From a bacterium (GTDB lineage: Bacteria; Moduliflexota; Moduliflexia; Moduliflexales; JAUQPW01), in contig JAUQPW010000044.1 in assembly GCA_030550175.1 (NCBI GenBank), forward strand, positions 1 to 42,817: DNA of 42,817 nt. Reading direction: 5' to 3'. The notes beneath the pieces are model-generated. The model worked only from the letters and a program-made list of their open reading frames with translations, searched no databases and was not told the origin of the DNA. A program made the translations under genes and the position numbers. Within the stretch, counting starts at the first letter, position 1, and every line of letters begins with the position of its first letter. Shown here piece by piece: positions 1 to 8,744 of this stretch.

Positions 1-1019
1 AATTCCAGGGACCCTAAATGGATAAATTTAGGTGGAATTTTAGCCCAGACAAACATAGTCCCTTTGGGTTTTTCGATCGCCCAGCCTGCCTTGTTCAATC
101 CCTCTACCAATACATCTCTGCGGTTCTTGTAAGTACGTACGATTTCTTCAACACAATCTTGAGGACCGTTAAGGGCAATAATACTGGCAATTTGAATGGG
201 TTGAAATACTCCATAATCCAGGTAGCTTTTAATGCGTTTCAAAACTTGAATGATTTCCGAATTACCCACGGCAAAGCCAACCCGCCATCCTGCCATGCTA
301 TAGCTTTTAGAAAGCGAGAAAAATTCAACCCCTACTTCCTTCGCTCCCCGGACCTCCATCAGACTTGGCGCTCTATACCCATCAAAGACAAGATCTGCAT
401 AGGCGAAATCATGGATCACAATAATATCATGGGCTTTGGCAAATTCTACTAACTCCTCAAAGAAAGGACGTTCGACCGTGACGGTGGTTGGGTTGTGGGG
501 GAAACTTACGATAATAAGCTTCGGAAGAGGCCATGTCTGCTTGGTGGCCTCTAACAGGTTCTCCATGAAATCACTCTCCGAGGTCAAAGGGATACTTCTT
601 AAATCTCCCCCTGCAATGATAACACTATAGGCATGGATGGGATAGGTGGGTGTGGGTGCAAAAGCAACGTCGCCACGTCCCATCAGCGCAAGAACCAAAT
701 GGGAAAGTCCCTCCTTAACCCCAATGGTTGTAACGACCTCCGTATCGGGATCAAGTTCAACCTGATACCGTCGAGCATACCAGTCTGCAATGGCTTTTCT
801 TAAATTAGGAATTCCGGCCGAAGCGGAATATCGATGATTTTTAGGATTGTAGGCCGCCTCACAAAGTTTGTCCACGATATGTTTGGGAGTCGGTAAATCG
901 GGATTACCCATCCCCAGGTCTACAATATCCTCACCCTGCCGTCTGGCTTCCATTTTTAACTCATTTACAATGCTAAAAACATAAGGGGGTAATCGTTTGA
1001 TCCGAGCAAATTTTTCCAT
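1..1019 (-). CDS. Class I/II PLP-dependent aminotransferase, AlaC-like (partial, C-terminus beyond window)
   Basis: This is a cytosolic fold-type I aminotransferase, most like the AlaC alanine transaminases that interconvert alanine and pyruvate with glutamate as amino donor. The visible 339 residues begin [15 protein letters not shown] and include the N-terminal substrate region [11 protein letters not shown], the core SFPHNPTTV, the cofactor Asp in IHDFAYADL near residue 204, and the PLP lysine K238 in [12 protein letters not shown]. That last motif fits AlaC-type enzymes better than LL-diaminopimelate aminotransferase. The start ATG at 1019 has a strong AGGAGG about 5 bases upstream. The gene is cut by the left edge, so about 50-60 C-terminal residues are missing. 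The family call is secure; the exact substrate is inferred. Confidence 0.9.
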   Translation of the reverse strand, partial: MEKFARIKRLPPYVFSIVNELKMEARRQGEDIVDLGMGNPDLPTPKHIVDKLCEAAYNPKNHRYSASAGIPNLRKAIADWYARRYQVELDPDTEVVTTIGVKEGLSHLVLALMGRGDVAFAPTPTYPIHAYSVIIAGGDLRSIPLTSESDFMENLLEATKQTWPLPKLIIVSFPHNPTTVTVERPFFEELVEFAKAHDIIVIHDFAYADLVFDGYRAPSLMEVRGAKEVGVEFFSLSKSYSMAGWRVGFAVGNSEIIQVLKRIKSYLDYGVFQPIQIASIIALNGPQDCVEEIVRTYKNRRDVLVEGLNKAGWAIEKPKGTMFVWAKIPPKFIHLGSLE

Positions 1020-1711
1020 AGAGCCTCCTCTCTACGAACTGCTCACTGCTTACACGTAGGATACACGTATTATGATACTAAATAACAGATCCCTCCCATT
1101 CTGTCAAGAAAGTCCTTCTCAGACAAGATCGAATTGATTAAACTTTTAATTGCTCGAATCATCTGGAAGTTAAAGGGTAAGGTTCATGCCTTTTCAAGGA
1201 GGAATAAGACTGTCCTTGCGATGGAAGCCGAAGCCCGAAGCGTAGCGAAGAGGACAAAGCCATTTCTTCGCTTCTACTCCTAACCCATTGAATGGGGGGT
1301 TGTGGCTTTAGCCATCAAAACCATGAAGATAAAAACGTCTAAAACCTGGACAACGGAAGGCCGATAAAAATTCACTCTGTTTAATGGGTAAGACCCTGTT
1401 CTTTGTGGATAAGGAATCGTAGGGATAAAGCCGATTCTGGCATCAAGTTTGCCTAAGAAAAGGTTTGAGCGTGTAAACCATGGGCTTTTAGCCCTGAAAT
1501 ATTAAACTAACCCAGTTTAATATAAATTACTCCCGGTACATTGTTTACTTAGTTTTAACAAAAAACTCTACACCATTCATAAGCTTTTAAAAGGGCAAAT
1601 AAAAGGAGATATATACATCCTCCCCGTCCACGGAGAGGTAGGGTGGGGGCCCTTATTAAATAAACTATTCACGAGATTCTTATAGAGAATTTATATTTCA
1701 GAAAATTAAAT
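1020..1711. other. 692-bp intergenic region without a convincing gene
   Basis: This gap lies between the divergent aminotransferase and histidine kinase genes. No frame on either strand looks like protein. It holds small palindromes of the type TGGCT-TT-AGCCA (near 1312) and GGGCT-TTT-AGCCC (near 1488), a GC-rich block near 1620-1650 resembling other intergenic blocks in this window, and AT-rich sequence before the kinase. Promoters for both genes should lie here, but I could not pick one with confidence. Confidence 0.6.
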
Positions 1712-2842
1712 ATGTCCGGTAATAGAATTGCCTTGATCGATGAACTCAAAAGATACGTAACCGGTTTAGAAGAGATAAATAAGGGGTTAAAGTCTCTATT
1801 TACTTCTATGATCCCTGGGGCTCTTCTGGTTGATAACCGGGAAACCGTTAAAATCATTAATCCTTCAGCCAAAAAAATACTGGGATTATCTGTAGATACC
1901 GAATTTGTGGATAGTTCTTTTTTAAAGAATACCCTAGGATTTAGTCCCCTGGAATTACTTATAGAAAGCAAAAAGGAGATTATCAAAAAGGAGATACGGA
2001 TCTCTGAAAAAATCTATCAAACTATTATATCGGCTGTTCGGGATGAATCTCAAGCTTTGATGGGAGCCGTGGTTATTATTTTAGATGTAACCGAAGAGAA
2101 AAAATTTCAGGAACGAGAAGCAGATTTCTTGGCCATGATTGTTCACGATCTTAAATCTCCGATGACGGTTATTAAAGGAGGTACCGAGGCTCTATTAAGT
2201 GAAGTAATCGGGAGTCTTACTGGGGAACAAAAGGCAATACTTTTCGATATTCAAGGTGCCAGCGAGCGGGCCGTTGAGCTTATCAACAACTTCCTTGAAC
2301 TATCTCAATTGGAGTTTCGACAGATGAAGTTAGAATTACGAGGGATCAATATCTGTGAGCTTATTTTGAAAGCCCTCATGGAAGTTCATCTTCTGGCCCA
2401 GAGAAAGAGTCTCGTACTAACCCACCATCTAGAAGAAAATCTGCCTCCAGTTCTTGGAGAGGCAGAAAAGTTAGAACGGGTCCTTGTTAATCTTCTCAAC
2501 AATGCGGTTAAGTTTACACCTGAACAGGGTCAGATTGAAGTAAAGGCCCGGTTAATTGAATTACCGGCAGAACAGGAGGAGCTTAAAAAAAGGAGAATGA
2601 TCCAGGTAGACATCAGTGATACAGGTCCTGGGGTTGCTGTAGAAGACCGGGAGCTCATCTTTGAGAAATATCAACAAGCTAAAATAGGAAGATCCCCGGA
2701 GTATAGAGGAACTGGATTGGGTTTGGCCATTTGTAAAATGATTATAGAAGCCCATAACGGCAAAATTTGGGTCCATGGCGAGCCTGGAAGAGGAAGTACT
2801 TTTAGTTTTATCGTACCCGTAGCAGAACAGAACCCTTCCTGA
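1712..2842 (+). CDS. Soluble PAS-domain sensor histidine kinase
   Basis: A 376-residue histidine kinase that should autophosphorylate on His and pass the phosphate to a response regulator. Residues 1-25 look like a short helix; a PAS domain spans about 26-130 (MIPGALLVDNRETVKIINPS). The H-box has H145 in AMIVHDLKSPMTVIKGG. The N-box is LVNLLNNAVKFTP near 258-270, G1 is DTGPG at 303-307 and G2 is GTGLGLAI at 333-340. There is no membrane segment or signal peptide, so it should sense a cytosolic cue. No response regulator lies nearby, making it an orphan kinase in this window. All catalytic boxes look intact. Confidence 0.93.
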   Translation: MSGNRIALIDELKRYVTGLEEINKGLKSLFTSMIPGALLVDNRETVKIINPSAKKILGLSVDTEFVDSSFLKNTLGFSPLELLIESKKEIIKKEIRISEKIYQTIISAVRDESQALMGAVVIILDVTEEKKFQEREADFLAMIVHDLKSPMTVIKGGTEALLSEVIGSLTGEQKAILFDIQGASERAVELINNFLELSQLEFRQMKLELRGINICELILKALMEVHLLAQRKSLVLTHHLEENLPPVLGEAEKLERVLVNLLNNAVKFTPEQGQIEVKARLIELPAEQEELKKRRMIQVDISDTGPGVAVEDRELIFEKYQQAKIGRSPEYRGTGLGLAICKMIIEAHNGKIWVHGEPGRGSTFSFIVPVAEQNPS

Positions 2843-2872
2843 TCCATAAAAATTTAATCCTCATCTCTTCAC

Positions 2873-2902
2873 TTTACATTTGTTTACTTTACATTTTATA
2901 TT
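2873..2902 (+). promoter_or_regulatory. Possible sigma-70 promoter upstream of the cysteine desulfurase
   Basis: TTTACA at 2873-2878 and TATATT at 2897-2902 are separated by 18 bases in an AT-rich stretch about 160 bases before the gene. Each box matches the sigma-70 consensus at five of six positions. TTTACA recurs several times locally, so this may be chance. Confidence 0.35.
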
Positions 2903-3061
2903 AATTTACATAAAGAACCATTCACTGTGGGAATTTGCCTGAAGGGAAAGGCCAATTCTATAGGATTGGTCTCTAACTGTCCTCTTCTTACATGGGAATG
3001 GTATAACAACAAGGAATAAATAATGAATTTCCTTAGCTCATTGTTGATGGTTGAGGATCCT

Positions 3062-4213
3062 ATGCAAGTTTATCTGGATCATAATGCAACAACTCCCGTA
3101 GATCCCCAGGTTTTGGAGGCCATGCTTCCGTATTATCAGGGTAAGTACGGCAATGCTTCTACCCTTTATGCTTTGGGAAGAGAGGCCAGGATTGCTATAG
3201 ATGATGCCCGGGAGCGGGTCGCAGAGTTGATCCATGCCCAACCTGCAGAGATTTATTTTACCAGTGGCGGAACCGAATCGGACAATACCGCTTTAAAAGG
3301 TGTTGCTTTTGCCAATTGGGAACGAGGAAATCATATTATTACTTCCCAAATTGAGCATTCCGCAGTTTTGGATACCTGCCGTTATCTAGAGAAACAGGGG
3401 TTTGAGGTGACTTATTTACCTGTAGATCGATTTGGAAAAGTTCATCCCGAACAGGTGTTAAAGGCCCTCACGGCTCGGACTATTCTGATTTCCATCATGC
3501 ATGCCAACAACGAGATCGGAACCATCCAACCCATTGAGGAAATTGGAGTCATAGCTCGGGAACGAGGGATTTATTTTCACACCGATACGGTTCAAACGTT
3601 TGGAAAACTACCCATCGATGTAAAACGGATGAAAATCGATTTGCTATCGATTTCGGCTCATAAGATTTATGGACCTAAAGGGATTGGAGCCTTGTATATT
3701 CGGAAAGGGGTGAATATAGATCCGCTTTTGCATGGAGGTGAGCAGGAACGCAAGCGACGGGCAGGAACCGAAAATGTTCCGGCCATTGTGGGATTCGGGA
3801 AGGCGGTAGAGCTTGCAAAAAAACATATGAAGGCAGAAGCCCAGCATCTTACGAAGCTGAGGAATCAACTTTTTGAAGGACTTCAATCCCGAGTTGATGG
3901 AATTACCCTCAACGGACATCCTGTAGACCGTTTACCGGGTACCTTGAATATCTCGGTAAAGTATGTTAAAGGAGAGGCCCTTTTACTTCAATTGGATAAA
4001 CAGGGAATTTATATCTCTACAGGTTCGGCCTGTGCCTCGGGATCTATAGAACCCTCCCATGTCTTGCTAGCCCTGGGTATGTCCGAACAGGAAGCCAGGA
4101 ATTCCATCCGATTTAGCTTAGGGCGAGAAAACACAGAAGAAGATATTGCCTATGTATTAAATGTCTTCCCGGAGGTCGTACGAAAGCTTCGAGGGATCTC
4201 TGTACTGGCCTAG
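3062..4213 (+). CDS. nifS: Cysteine desulfurase, NifS/IscS type
   Basis: A PLP enzyme that removes sulfur from cysteine as a persulfide for Fe-S cluster and other sulfur biosynthesis. Numbered from the ATG at 3062: the N-terminus is MQVYLDHNATTPVDPQV, the cofactor region IMHANNEIGTIQP, the PLP lysine K201 in SISAHKIYGPKG, and the catalytic C324 in the mobile loop STGSACASG (group I). I chose 3062 because family members begin at this motif and GAGG sits 6 bases upstream. An in-frame ATG at 3023 would add 13 unconserved residues and also has an AAGGA, so it is not excluded. No IscU, IscA or SufE partner is adjacent. It converges with the next gene, only 7 bases away. Confidence 0.93.
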   Translation: MQVYLDHNATTPVDPQVLEAMLPYYQGKYGNASTLYALGREARIAIDDARERVAELIHAQPAEIYFTSGGTESDNTALKGVAFANWERGNHIITSQIEHSAVLDTCRYLEKQGFEVTYLPVDRFGKVHPEQVLKALTARTILISIMHANNEIGTIQPIEEIGVIARERGIYFHTDTVQTFGKLPIDVKRMKIDLLSISAHKIYGPKGIGALYIRKGVNIDPLLHGGEQERKRRAGTENVPAIVGFGKAVELAKKHMKAEAQHLTKLRNQLFEGLQSRVDGITLNGHPVDRLPGTLNISVKYVKGEALLLQLDKQGIYISTGSACASGSIEPSHVLLALGMSEQEARNSIRFSLGRENTEEDIAYVLNVFPEVVRKLRGISVLA

Positions 4214-4220
4214 GGTAGCG

Positions 4221-5744
4221 TTAGGATGAAGTCTGTATAAATGAAACCGCCACTCGGAAGCCGTTACTGGCGTGCCGTACATGGGGTTGGTATCGATCCC
4301 GGCACGCGGAACGGCAATACCAGGCATAACTATTCCAGGAGCCTCCCCGTAACACCCGGTAGGCGTCATTTCCGTCTGATTCCCAAACCTGCTTATCCGA
4401 CGGTGCGTTCTGGTAGTCTTCGTGCCAGGGGTCTGCACACCATTCCCAGACGTTACCATGCATATCATAGAGTCCGAAGGCGTTTGCTATTCCAAAACTT
4501 CCTACAGGGGTGGTCTCCTTACGGTATTCCCCGACGGGTCCTTCTCCGTAAGGCTCCAGACCGTTATAGTTGGCCAGATCCGTTGTAAGGGTATAACCCA
4601 CATGGAACGGCGTCATGGTTCCGGCCCGACAGGCGTATTCCCACTCGGCTTCGCTAGGTAAGCGATAGGTGCGTCCTGTTTTAAGGGATAATCGGGCACA
4701 AAACTCCTGGCAATCATACCATGATACCTGTTCCACAGGTCGATCTGCACCCCGGAATCTGGACGGTTCTGGATCCAGTGGGCGGTTAATAGGGGGTAAG
4801 GCGGCTATGGCTTGCCATTGTGCCTGGGTAACCGTAAACTTCCCTATAAAAAATGGTGCCACACTCACCAAATGTTGGGGACTTTCTTCACTTAATCGCC
4901 CCGGCTCTTTATTCGGTGATCCCATCCAAAACGTTCCCTCCGGAATGGCAACCATCTCCAAGGTTATTCCATTTCCCAGGTCTTCCAGGAAAAAGTATCC
5001 CTGACCCCTACGATAACCTTTAACTTTTCCCCTCGGGTCTACGGTCAGGGTATCGAACTCGAAGGGATAAAGCTGAGGAAAACCGGATCCAGAAGTATGG
5101 GAGTATGGGAGTGTGGAAGTGAGGGGGTGTGGAAGTGGGGGGGTATGGGGACGTGGGGGTGTGAGCTTACCAGAATCTCCCCGACTCCCATACCCCCACA
5201 CCTCCATACCGGTTTTTCCACGTTTTTTAGTCTCAACCTGGGGTTCTACCCAGGTTCGAGGATCTCGACGGCTTTCTTCAAAGGATTTATTGGCTTCGAT
5301 ACTTTTCAAAATATCTTGAAATTCGAAGTAAATTTCACCGGTGTCATAATCTAATTTTAGTTCAATATTCTCCGGATCTTCGGCGGCTAGCTCTCGGAGT
5401 AGTTGTAAGGCTTTTTGGGAGGTATAGCCCAGGGTATTTACCAGATCTAAAGGTTTTATTCTTCCGCCACTTCGAAAGGCAATCCTTCGTACAGTATCTT
5501 GTAGAAGTTTTTTCGTGAACTTTGCCTTACGTAGGCGACCTCTCCTCAAAAGGCCAACCCCGATGAGCAAAGGCACCATACCCAGTCCAACGTAAGTAAT
5601 AATCCCTGATACCTGTACGCCCCAATGGGCCCAGATACTTAAAAAAATAAAGGTGTTTAAAGAGCCCAGGATAAGGGCAGCCATACCCATATGAAAATCA
5701 AAATTAATACCGAATCTTTCCGATATTTTTTCCGGATTCTTCAT
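4221..5744 (-). CDS. Membrane-anchored formylglycine-generating-enzyme-like (SUMF1 fold) protein
   Basis: A 507-residue protein, last in a three-gene minus-strand cluster. Two hydrophobic segments (about 21-40 and 47-66) make an N-terminal hairpin anchor. Residues 75-150 look like a small helical/winged-helix domain. A proline-rich linker (about 179-221) is encoded by a DNA repeat. Residues 254-503 are an FGE-sulfatase domain with family motifs GTFWMGSP, VTQAQWQA, YRLPSEAEWEYACRAGT, GLYDMHGNVWEWCAD, VLRGGSWNS and NGFRV. The Cys pair here is C-x3-C (WYCRSACR), whereas authentic FGEs use C-x4-C, so a true sulfatase-activating oxidase is doubtful. Members of this fold also act as C-type-lectin-like binding modules. 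It starts 12 bases after the upstream gene ends. Confidence 0.88.
   Translation of the reverse strand: MKNPEKISERFGINFDFHMGMAALILGSLNTFIFLSIWAHWGVQVSGIITYVGLGMVPLLIGVGLLRRGRLRKAKFTKKLLQDTVRRIAFRSGGRIKPLDLVNTLGYTSQKALQLLRELAAEDPENIELKLDYDTGEIYFEFQDILKSIEANKSFEESRRDPRTWVEPQVETKKRGKTGMEVWGYGSRGDSGKLTPPRPHTPPLPHPLTSTLPYSHTSGSGFPQLYPFEFDTLTVDPRGKVKGYRRGQGYFFLEDLGNGITLEMVAIPEGTFWMGSPNKEPGRLSEESPQHLVSVAPFFIGKFTVTQAQWQAIAALPPINRPLDPEPSRFRGADRPVEQVSWYDCQEFCARLSLKTGRTYRLPSEAEWEYACRAGTMTPFHVGYTLTTDLANYNGLEPYGEGPVGEYRKETTPVGSFGIANAFGLYDMHGNVWEWCADPWHEDYQNAPSDKQVWESDGNDAYRVLRGGSWNSYAWYCRSACRDRYQPHVRHASNGFRVAVSFIQTSS
5096..5210. repeat. Octamer foldback repeat (copy A), inside the FGE-like gene
   Basis: On the plus strand nine consecutive 8-bp units run from 5096 to 5167: TATGGGAG twice, then TGTGGAAG, TGAGGGGG, TGTGGAAG, TGGGGGGG, TATGGGGA, CGTGGGGG, TGTGAGCT. 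After a short spacer comes a pyrimidine arm of complementary octamers (about 5185-5210, for example CTCCCATA and CCCCCACA). The whole can fold back on itself. It lies entirely inside the coding sequence, where it is translated in frame as a Pro/His/Ser-rich linker. Confidence 0.85.
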
Positions 5745-5756
5745 TCTAATCGACGT

Positions 5757-6440
5757 TTAGCCTTGTTTATCTGTACTTCCTCCCCGTGCGCCACGGATGG
5801 CCTCTATGACGGCTCCACCCATAGCTCCGATTATCGAGAGTTGAAGCGCTCCGCCAATAGCTCCCTGAATAGCTCCGATGATGGCCGAAAGAATGGACAG
5901 AAAAATTGCAAAAGGGAGGGTCCAACTTATTCCGTAACGGGCTCCGGTCATCGCGCCACCGATGGCCCCGGTCATCGCCCCTCCTATAAGGCCAACAATA
6001 GCTCCAAAGATGGCCAGGCGAAAGGCTCCAAGGAAAATAGCTTTACCCGTTATTCCCAGAACCATTACCTTATTCAATATTTCGTTAATTACATCGGAGC
6101 TTCTGGTTGCTCCAGGAAGTTGAGCAGGTTGAGGGTTCATTCCCAATGCCAGCGCCCACGATTCCACGGCCCAGTAAGCTGCATCTCTGGATAATGCAAG
6201 ATTATCTTGGAGTCGCTTTGTGAGCCGGGTTAAGAGAATCTCGCTGGGTACATACTCCTGAAATGTGAGGAGATCGGCTACGGCTCCTTCCTTGAGAGCG
6301 CTGATCAGTACCAAAATCTCGCGTTTGTACTCTCCACAAGAGTCCTGGAGCAAAGCCTCGCACTGCGCCGGATCCTTACATATCGAGTGTCCATACTGGA
6401 TAAGGATTTCCCGTAATTTTTGACGAGGTAAATTATCCAT
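5757..6440 (-). CDS. Adaptor-like N-terminal domain plus glycine-rich membrane region
   Basis: A 227-residue protein with two parts. Residues 1-100 (start MDNLPRQKLREILIQYG, end WAVESWALALGM) match the N-terminus of the upstream gene product and resemble a helical module I know from the N-termini of many bacterial signalling and effector proteins. Its molecular role is not established to my knowledge. Residues about 125-222 are hydrophobic and packed with small-residue patterns such as IGGAMTGAIGGAMTGA and IGAIQGAIGGAL, like glycine-zipper membrane segments. It starts at ATG 6440, three bases after the preceding gene stops, so the two are surely cotranscribed. A membrane pore or anchor recruited by domain-domain contact is my inference. 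Confidence 0.8.
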   Translation of the reverse strand: MDNLPRQKLREILIQYGHSICKDPAQCEALLQDSCGEYKREILVLISALKEGAVADLLTFQEYVPSEILLTRLTKRLQDNLALSRDAAYWAVESWALALGMNPQPAQLPGATRSSDVINEILNKVMVLGITGKAIFLGAFRLAIFGAIVGLIGGAMTGAIGGAMTGARYGISWTLPFAIFLSILSAIIGAIQGAIGGALQLSIIGAMGGAVIEAIRGARGGSTDKQG

Positions 6441-6443
6441 GGT

Positions 6444-8339
6444 TTAATTGACTTTACACCGTCGGATAACCGGATGACTTCCCTGGACGATTTTTACTTC
6501 TATGTGAGCATTATTAAATAACTCACACTCCTCCACGATTCCCTGTCCTTTATTAAGGATCCAAAGTCCCCCTGACTTTCCATGATGAATCTTACATTGT
6601 CGGATAATAGGGGCACTACTCCCCTGGATTCCTATTCCCACCCTGGCATTGCCGGAGATTTCACACAACTCCACCCTTCCCCGACTGTTTTCGGTAATCC
6701 AGATACCTCCGGAGCCGCCATCGTGGATTTTACATCGCCGGATAACCGGATCACTCCCCAGACCAATTCCTATTCCCACCCCGACATTACCGAAAATATC
6801 GCAGGATTCTACCATTCCCCAACTGTTTTTAATAATCCAGATACCCTCTGATTTTCCATGGTAAATCTGGCACCGTCGGATAAGGGGGGAACTTCCTTGT
6901 TGAACTAGGATAGCCACCCCGGCATTACCGAATATCTTACAGTCTTCAATGATTCCCTCTGCCTTTTCACTGATCAAGATACCCGATAGCTTCCCATGAT
7001 AAATCTGGCATTTACGAATATCGGGATTACTTCCTCGTTTGATTTCGATCCCGGTCCTTGCATTACCGAATATCTTACAATCTTCCAGTGTGCCCGATCC
7101 GTTCTCAATAAAAGAGATACCCGTAGATTTTCCATCTCGAATCTGACATCGTCGAATGAGGGGATGACTCCCACGGGTAATGATTATTCCTGTAGATGCA
7201 TTACCGAAGATATCTGAATCCTCGATGATACCTGTACTCCTTTCATGGATGTAAATCCCGGCTTCTTCTCCATTATGGATTTGGCATTGTCGGACGATGG
7301 GGTTACCTCCTCGTGTGATGAGTATTCCGGCTTTAACGTTATTAAAAATTCGGCAGGACTCTATAATTCCCCGGCCATTTTCTGAGATTGCAATACCCAC
7401 GTGCTTCCCATTTCGAATTTGACACCGCCGGAGGATCGGATTGCTATCCTGCCGGATAGCTACCCCGACCTGGGCATTACCAAAGATATCACAATCTTCC
7501 AGGGTCCCCTCACCCTTTTCGTAGATATGAACTCCCCCTTGTTTTCCATCATGGATTTGACATCGGCGTAAGATCGGATTGGCAGCAGGTCCGTGGATGG
7601 CCACACAGAAAAGTGAGTCGGAGGTGATATCACAATCTTCTAGTACCAACTGTCCCTGCGGGATATCTACCGCAGCGTAATTCTTATCCGGTAAAGTGGT
7701 ACGACTTCGCAAGGTTATACCCCGTACCAGAGCATAATCCGTCTCCATGCGAATACAATTCCCGTCTGTGTTTTCAACAATAATCTCTGTGACCGGTCCA
7801 TCGCCGATAATTTGCAAGGATTTATCGATCACAATACTTTCTTTATACAGGCCCGGTCGTACAAGGATACGAGTTCCGGGTTGTACACTTTTAAGGGCTT
7901 TACCTAAGGTCTTACCATGCCCGGGACCTTGTTGGGAAACAATAAAAGTTGGTACCGGAGGAATTTCAGAGGAGGAAGAAGGGGAGATTTTCTCTCTTTC
8001 TTTTACCTCCCGTTTCGTTCCCTCTTCTTTTTTAATTACCCCCAGTGCCAGGGCCCAGGACTCTACTCCCCACCTTGCGGCCTCTTCAGGAAGATTAAGG
8101 TGTTTCTGCAATCGCTTTGTAAGTTCTTCCAACCGTGCTTCCAGTAACAATCCATCCTGCAAGGTAAGTAGATCGGTCGGTATCCGTGCCTGGAGAGCGC
8201 GGATCAAGATAAAAATCTCCCGTTTATGTTGATTCCCAAGGTCACGTAACAGGGTAATCCAGGATTGGGGATTATGGCATATAGAGGGACCGTATTGAGC
8301 GATAATCTCACGGAGTTTTTGACGGGGTAGGTTGTTCAA
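6444..8339 (-). CDS. Adaptor-like N-terminal domain plus right-handed parallel beta-helix repeats
   Basis: A 631-residue protein, first of the three-gene cluster. Residues 1-100 are the same adaptor-like domain as in the next gene (NNLPRQKLREIIAQYG to WGVESWALALGV). A charged linker follows (about 102-130). From about 131 the sequence is a pectate-lyase/NosD-like beta-helix: it opens with a DUF1565-like coil (PGTRILVRPGLYKESIVI) and then repeats of about 23 residues alternate DCDIFGNAxxGI and NPxIRRCQIHxGK. Pectin-lyase active-site residues are not evident, so binding or scaffolding is more likely than catalysis. No signal peptide is seen. The start is TTG at 8339, with GGAGG about 15 bases upstream, which is long; the frame stays open further upstream. 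Confidence 0.85.
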   Translation of the reverse strand: MNNLPRQKLREIIAQYGPSICHNPQSWITLLRDLGNQHKREIFILIRALQARIPTDLLTLQDGLLLEARLEELTKRLQKHLNLPEEAARWGVESWALALGVIKKEEGTKREVKEREKISPSSSSEIPPVPTFIVSQQGPGHGKTLGKALKSVQPGTRILVRPGLYKESIVIDKSLQIIGDGPVTEIIVENTDGNCIRMETDYALVRGITLRSRTTLPDKNYAAVDIPQGQLVLEDCDITSDSLFCVAIHGPAANPILRRCQIHDGKQGGVHIYEKGEGTLEDCDIFGNAQVGVAIRQDSNPILRRCQIRNGKHVGIAISENGRGIIESCRIFNNVKAGILITRGGNPIVRQCQIHNGEEAGIYIHERSTGIIEDSDIFGNASTGIIITRGSHPLIRRCQIRDGKSTGISFIENGSGTLEDCKIFGNARTGIEIKRGSNPDIRKCQIYHGKLSGILISEKAEGIIEDCKIFGNAGVAILVQQGSSPLIRRCQIYHGKSEGIWIIKNSWGMVESCDIFGNVGVGIGIGLGSDPVIRRCKIHDGGSGGIWITENSRGRVELCEISGNARVGIGIQGSSAPIIRQCKIHHGKSGGLWILNKGQGIVEECELFNNAHIEVKIVQGSHPVIRRCKVN

Positions 8340-8428
8340 GCGTAATAAAAGCCGCCTCCATCTCGCCTCATAACCTTTCCTTCAATCTTTCCCTTTCAAA
8401 GGCAGAAGGAGTTAAGTAAATTACCTTT

Positions 8429-8645
8429 CCCCGTCGACGGGGACTTTTAAGGGTAGGTTTTTTCTCATCTAACCCCTTAATCCCCTTTCCGACGCGGAAA
8501 GGGAGAACTCGGGAATCGTCTGGGTCCCTATTCTCCCCTCACCCCCTCGTTCCCCCTCTCCCAACGTGGGGGAAGAGGACAGAAGGGGAGGGGGAGACGA
8601 AGGGGTTAGACCCAAAAAACCTGCCCCTGAAAGGTCGACAGGGAG
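8429..8645. repeat. MITE-like element with about 45-bp terminal inverted repeats
   Basis: The left arm (8429-8476) contains GTCGAC, AGGTTTTTT and CTAACCCC. The right arm (8602-8645) carries the inverted counterpart GGGGTTAG, AAAAAACCTG and GTCGAC. Between them are further palindromes, including CCCTTTCC-GACGC-GGAAAGGG near 8484-8504. There is no gene inside. The arms resemble those of the element at 16239-16440. The rest of 8340-8732 shows no gene. Confidence 0.65.
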
Positions 8646-8714
8646 GGAACTGAAAGGTAAGGGGAGTGAGGCGAGTCGATCGGCCCTGGTATTACTCTTT
8701 ACTCTTGCTTCACA

Positions 8715-8744
8715 TCAGCCACCGGCTGAGCCTTACACACTTCA
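8715..8744 (-). promoter_or_regulatory. SECIS-like hairpin for the C-terminal selenocysteine codon
   Basis: Downstream of the UGA at 8744-8742 the minus strand forms a 6-bp stem TCAGCC / GGCTGA closing a GGT loop (8723-8721). The GGU begins 18 bases after the UGA. In E. coli fdhF the GGU of the SECIS loop also starts 18 bases after its UGA, by my count from memory. The hairpin extends past the stop codon. Confidence 0.75.

Noticed and set aside
4221..5744. True sulfatase-activating FGE
   Set aside because: The Cys spacing (C-x3-C) differs from authentic FGE and no sulfatase is nearby.
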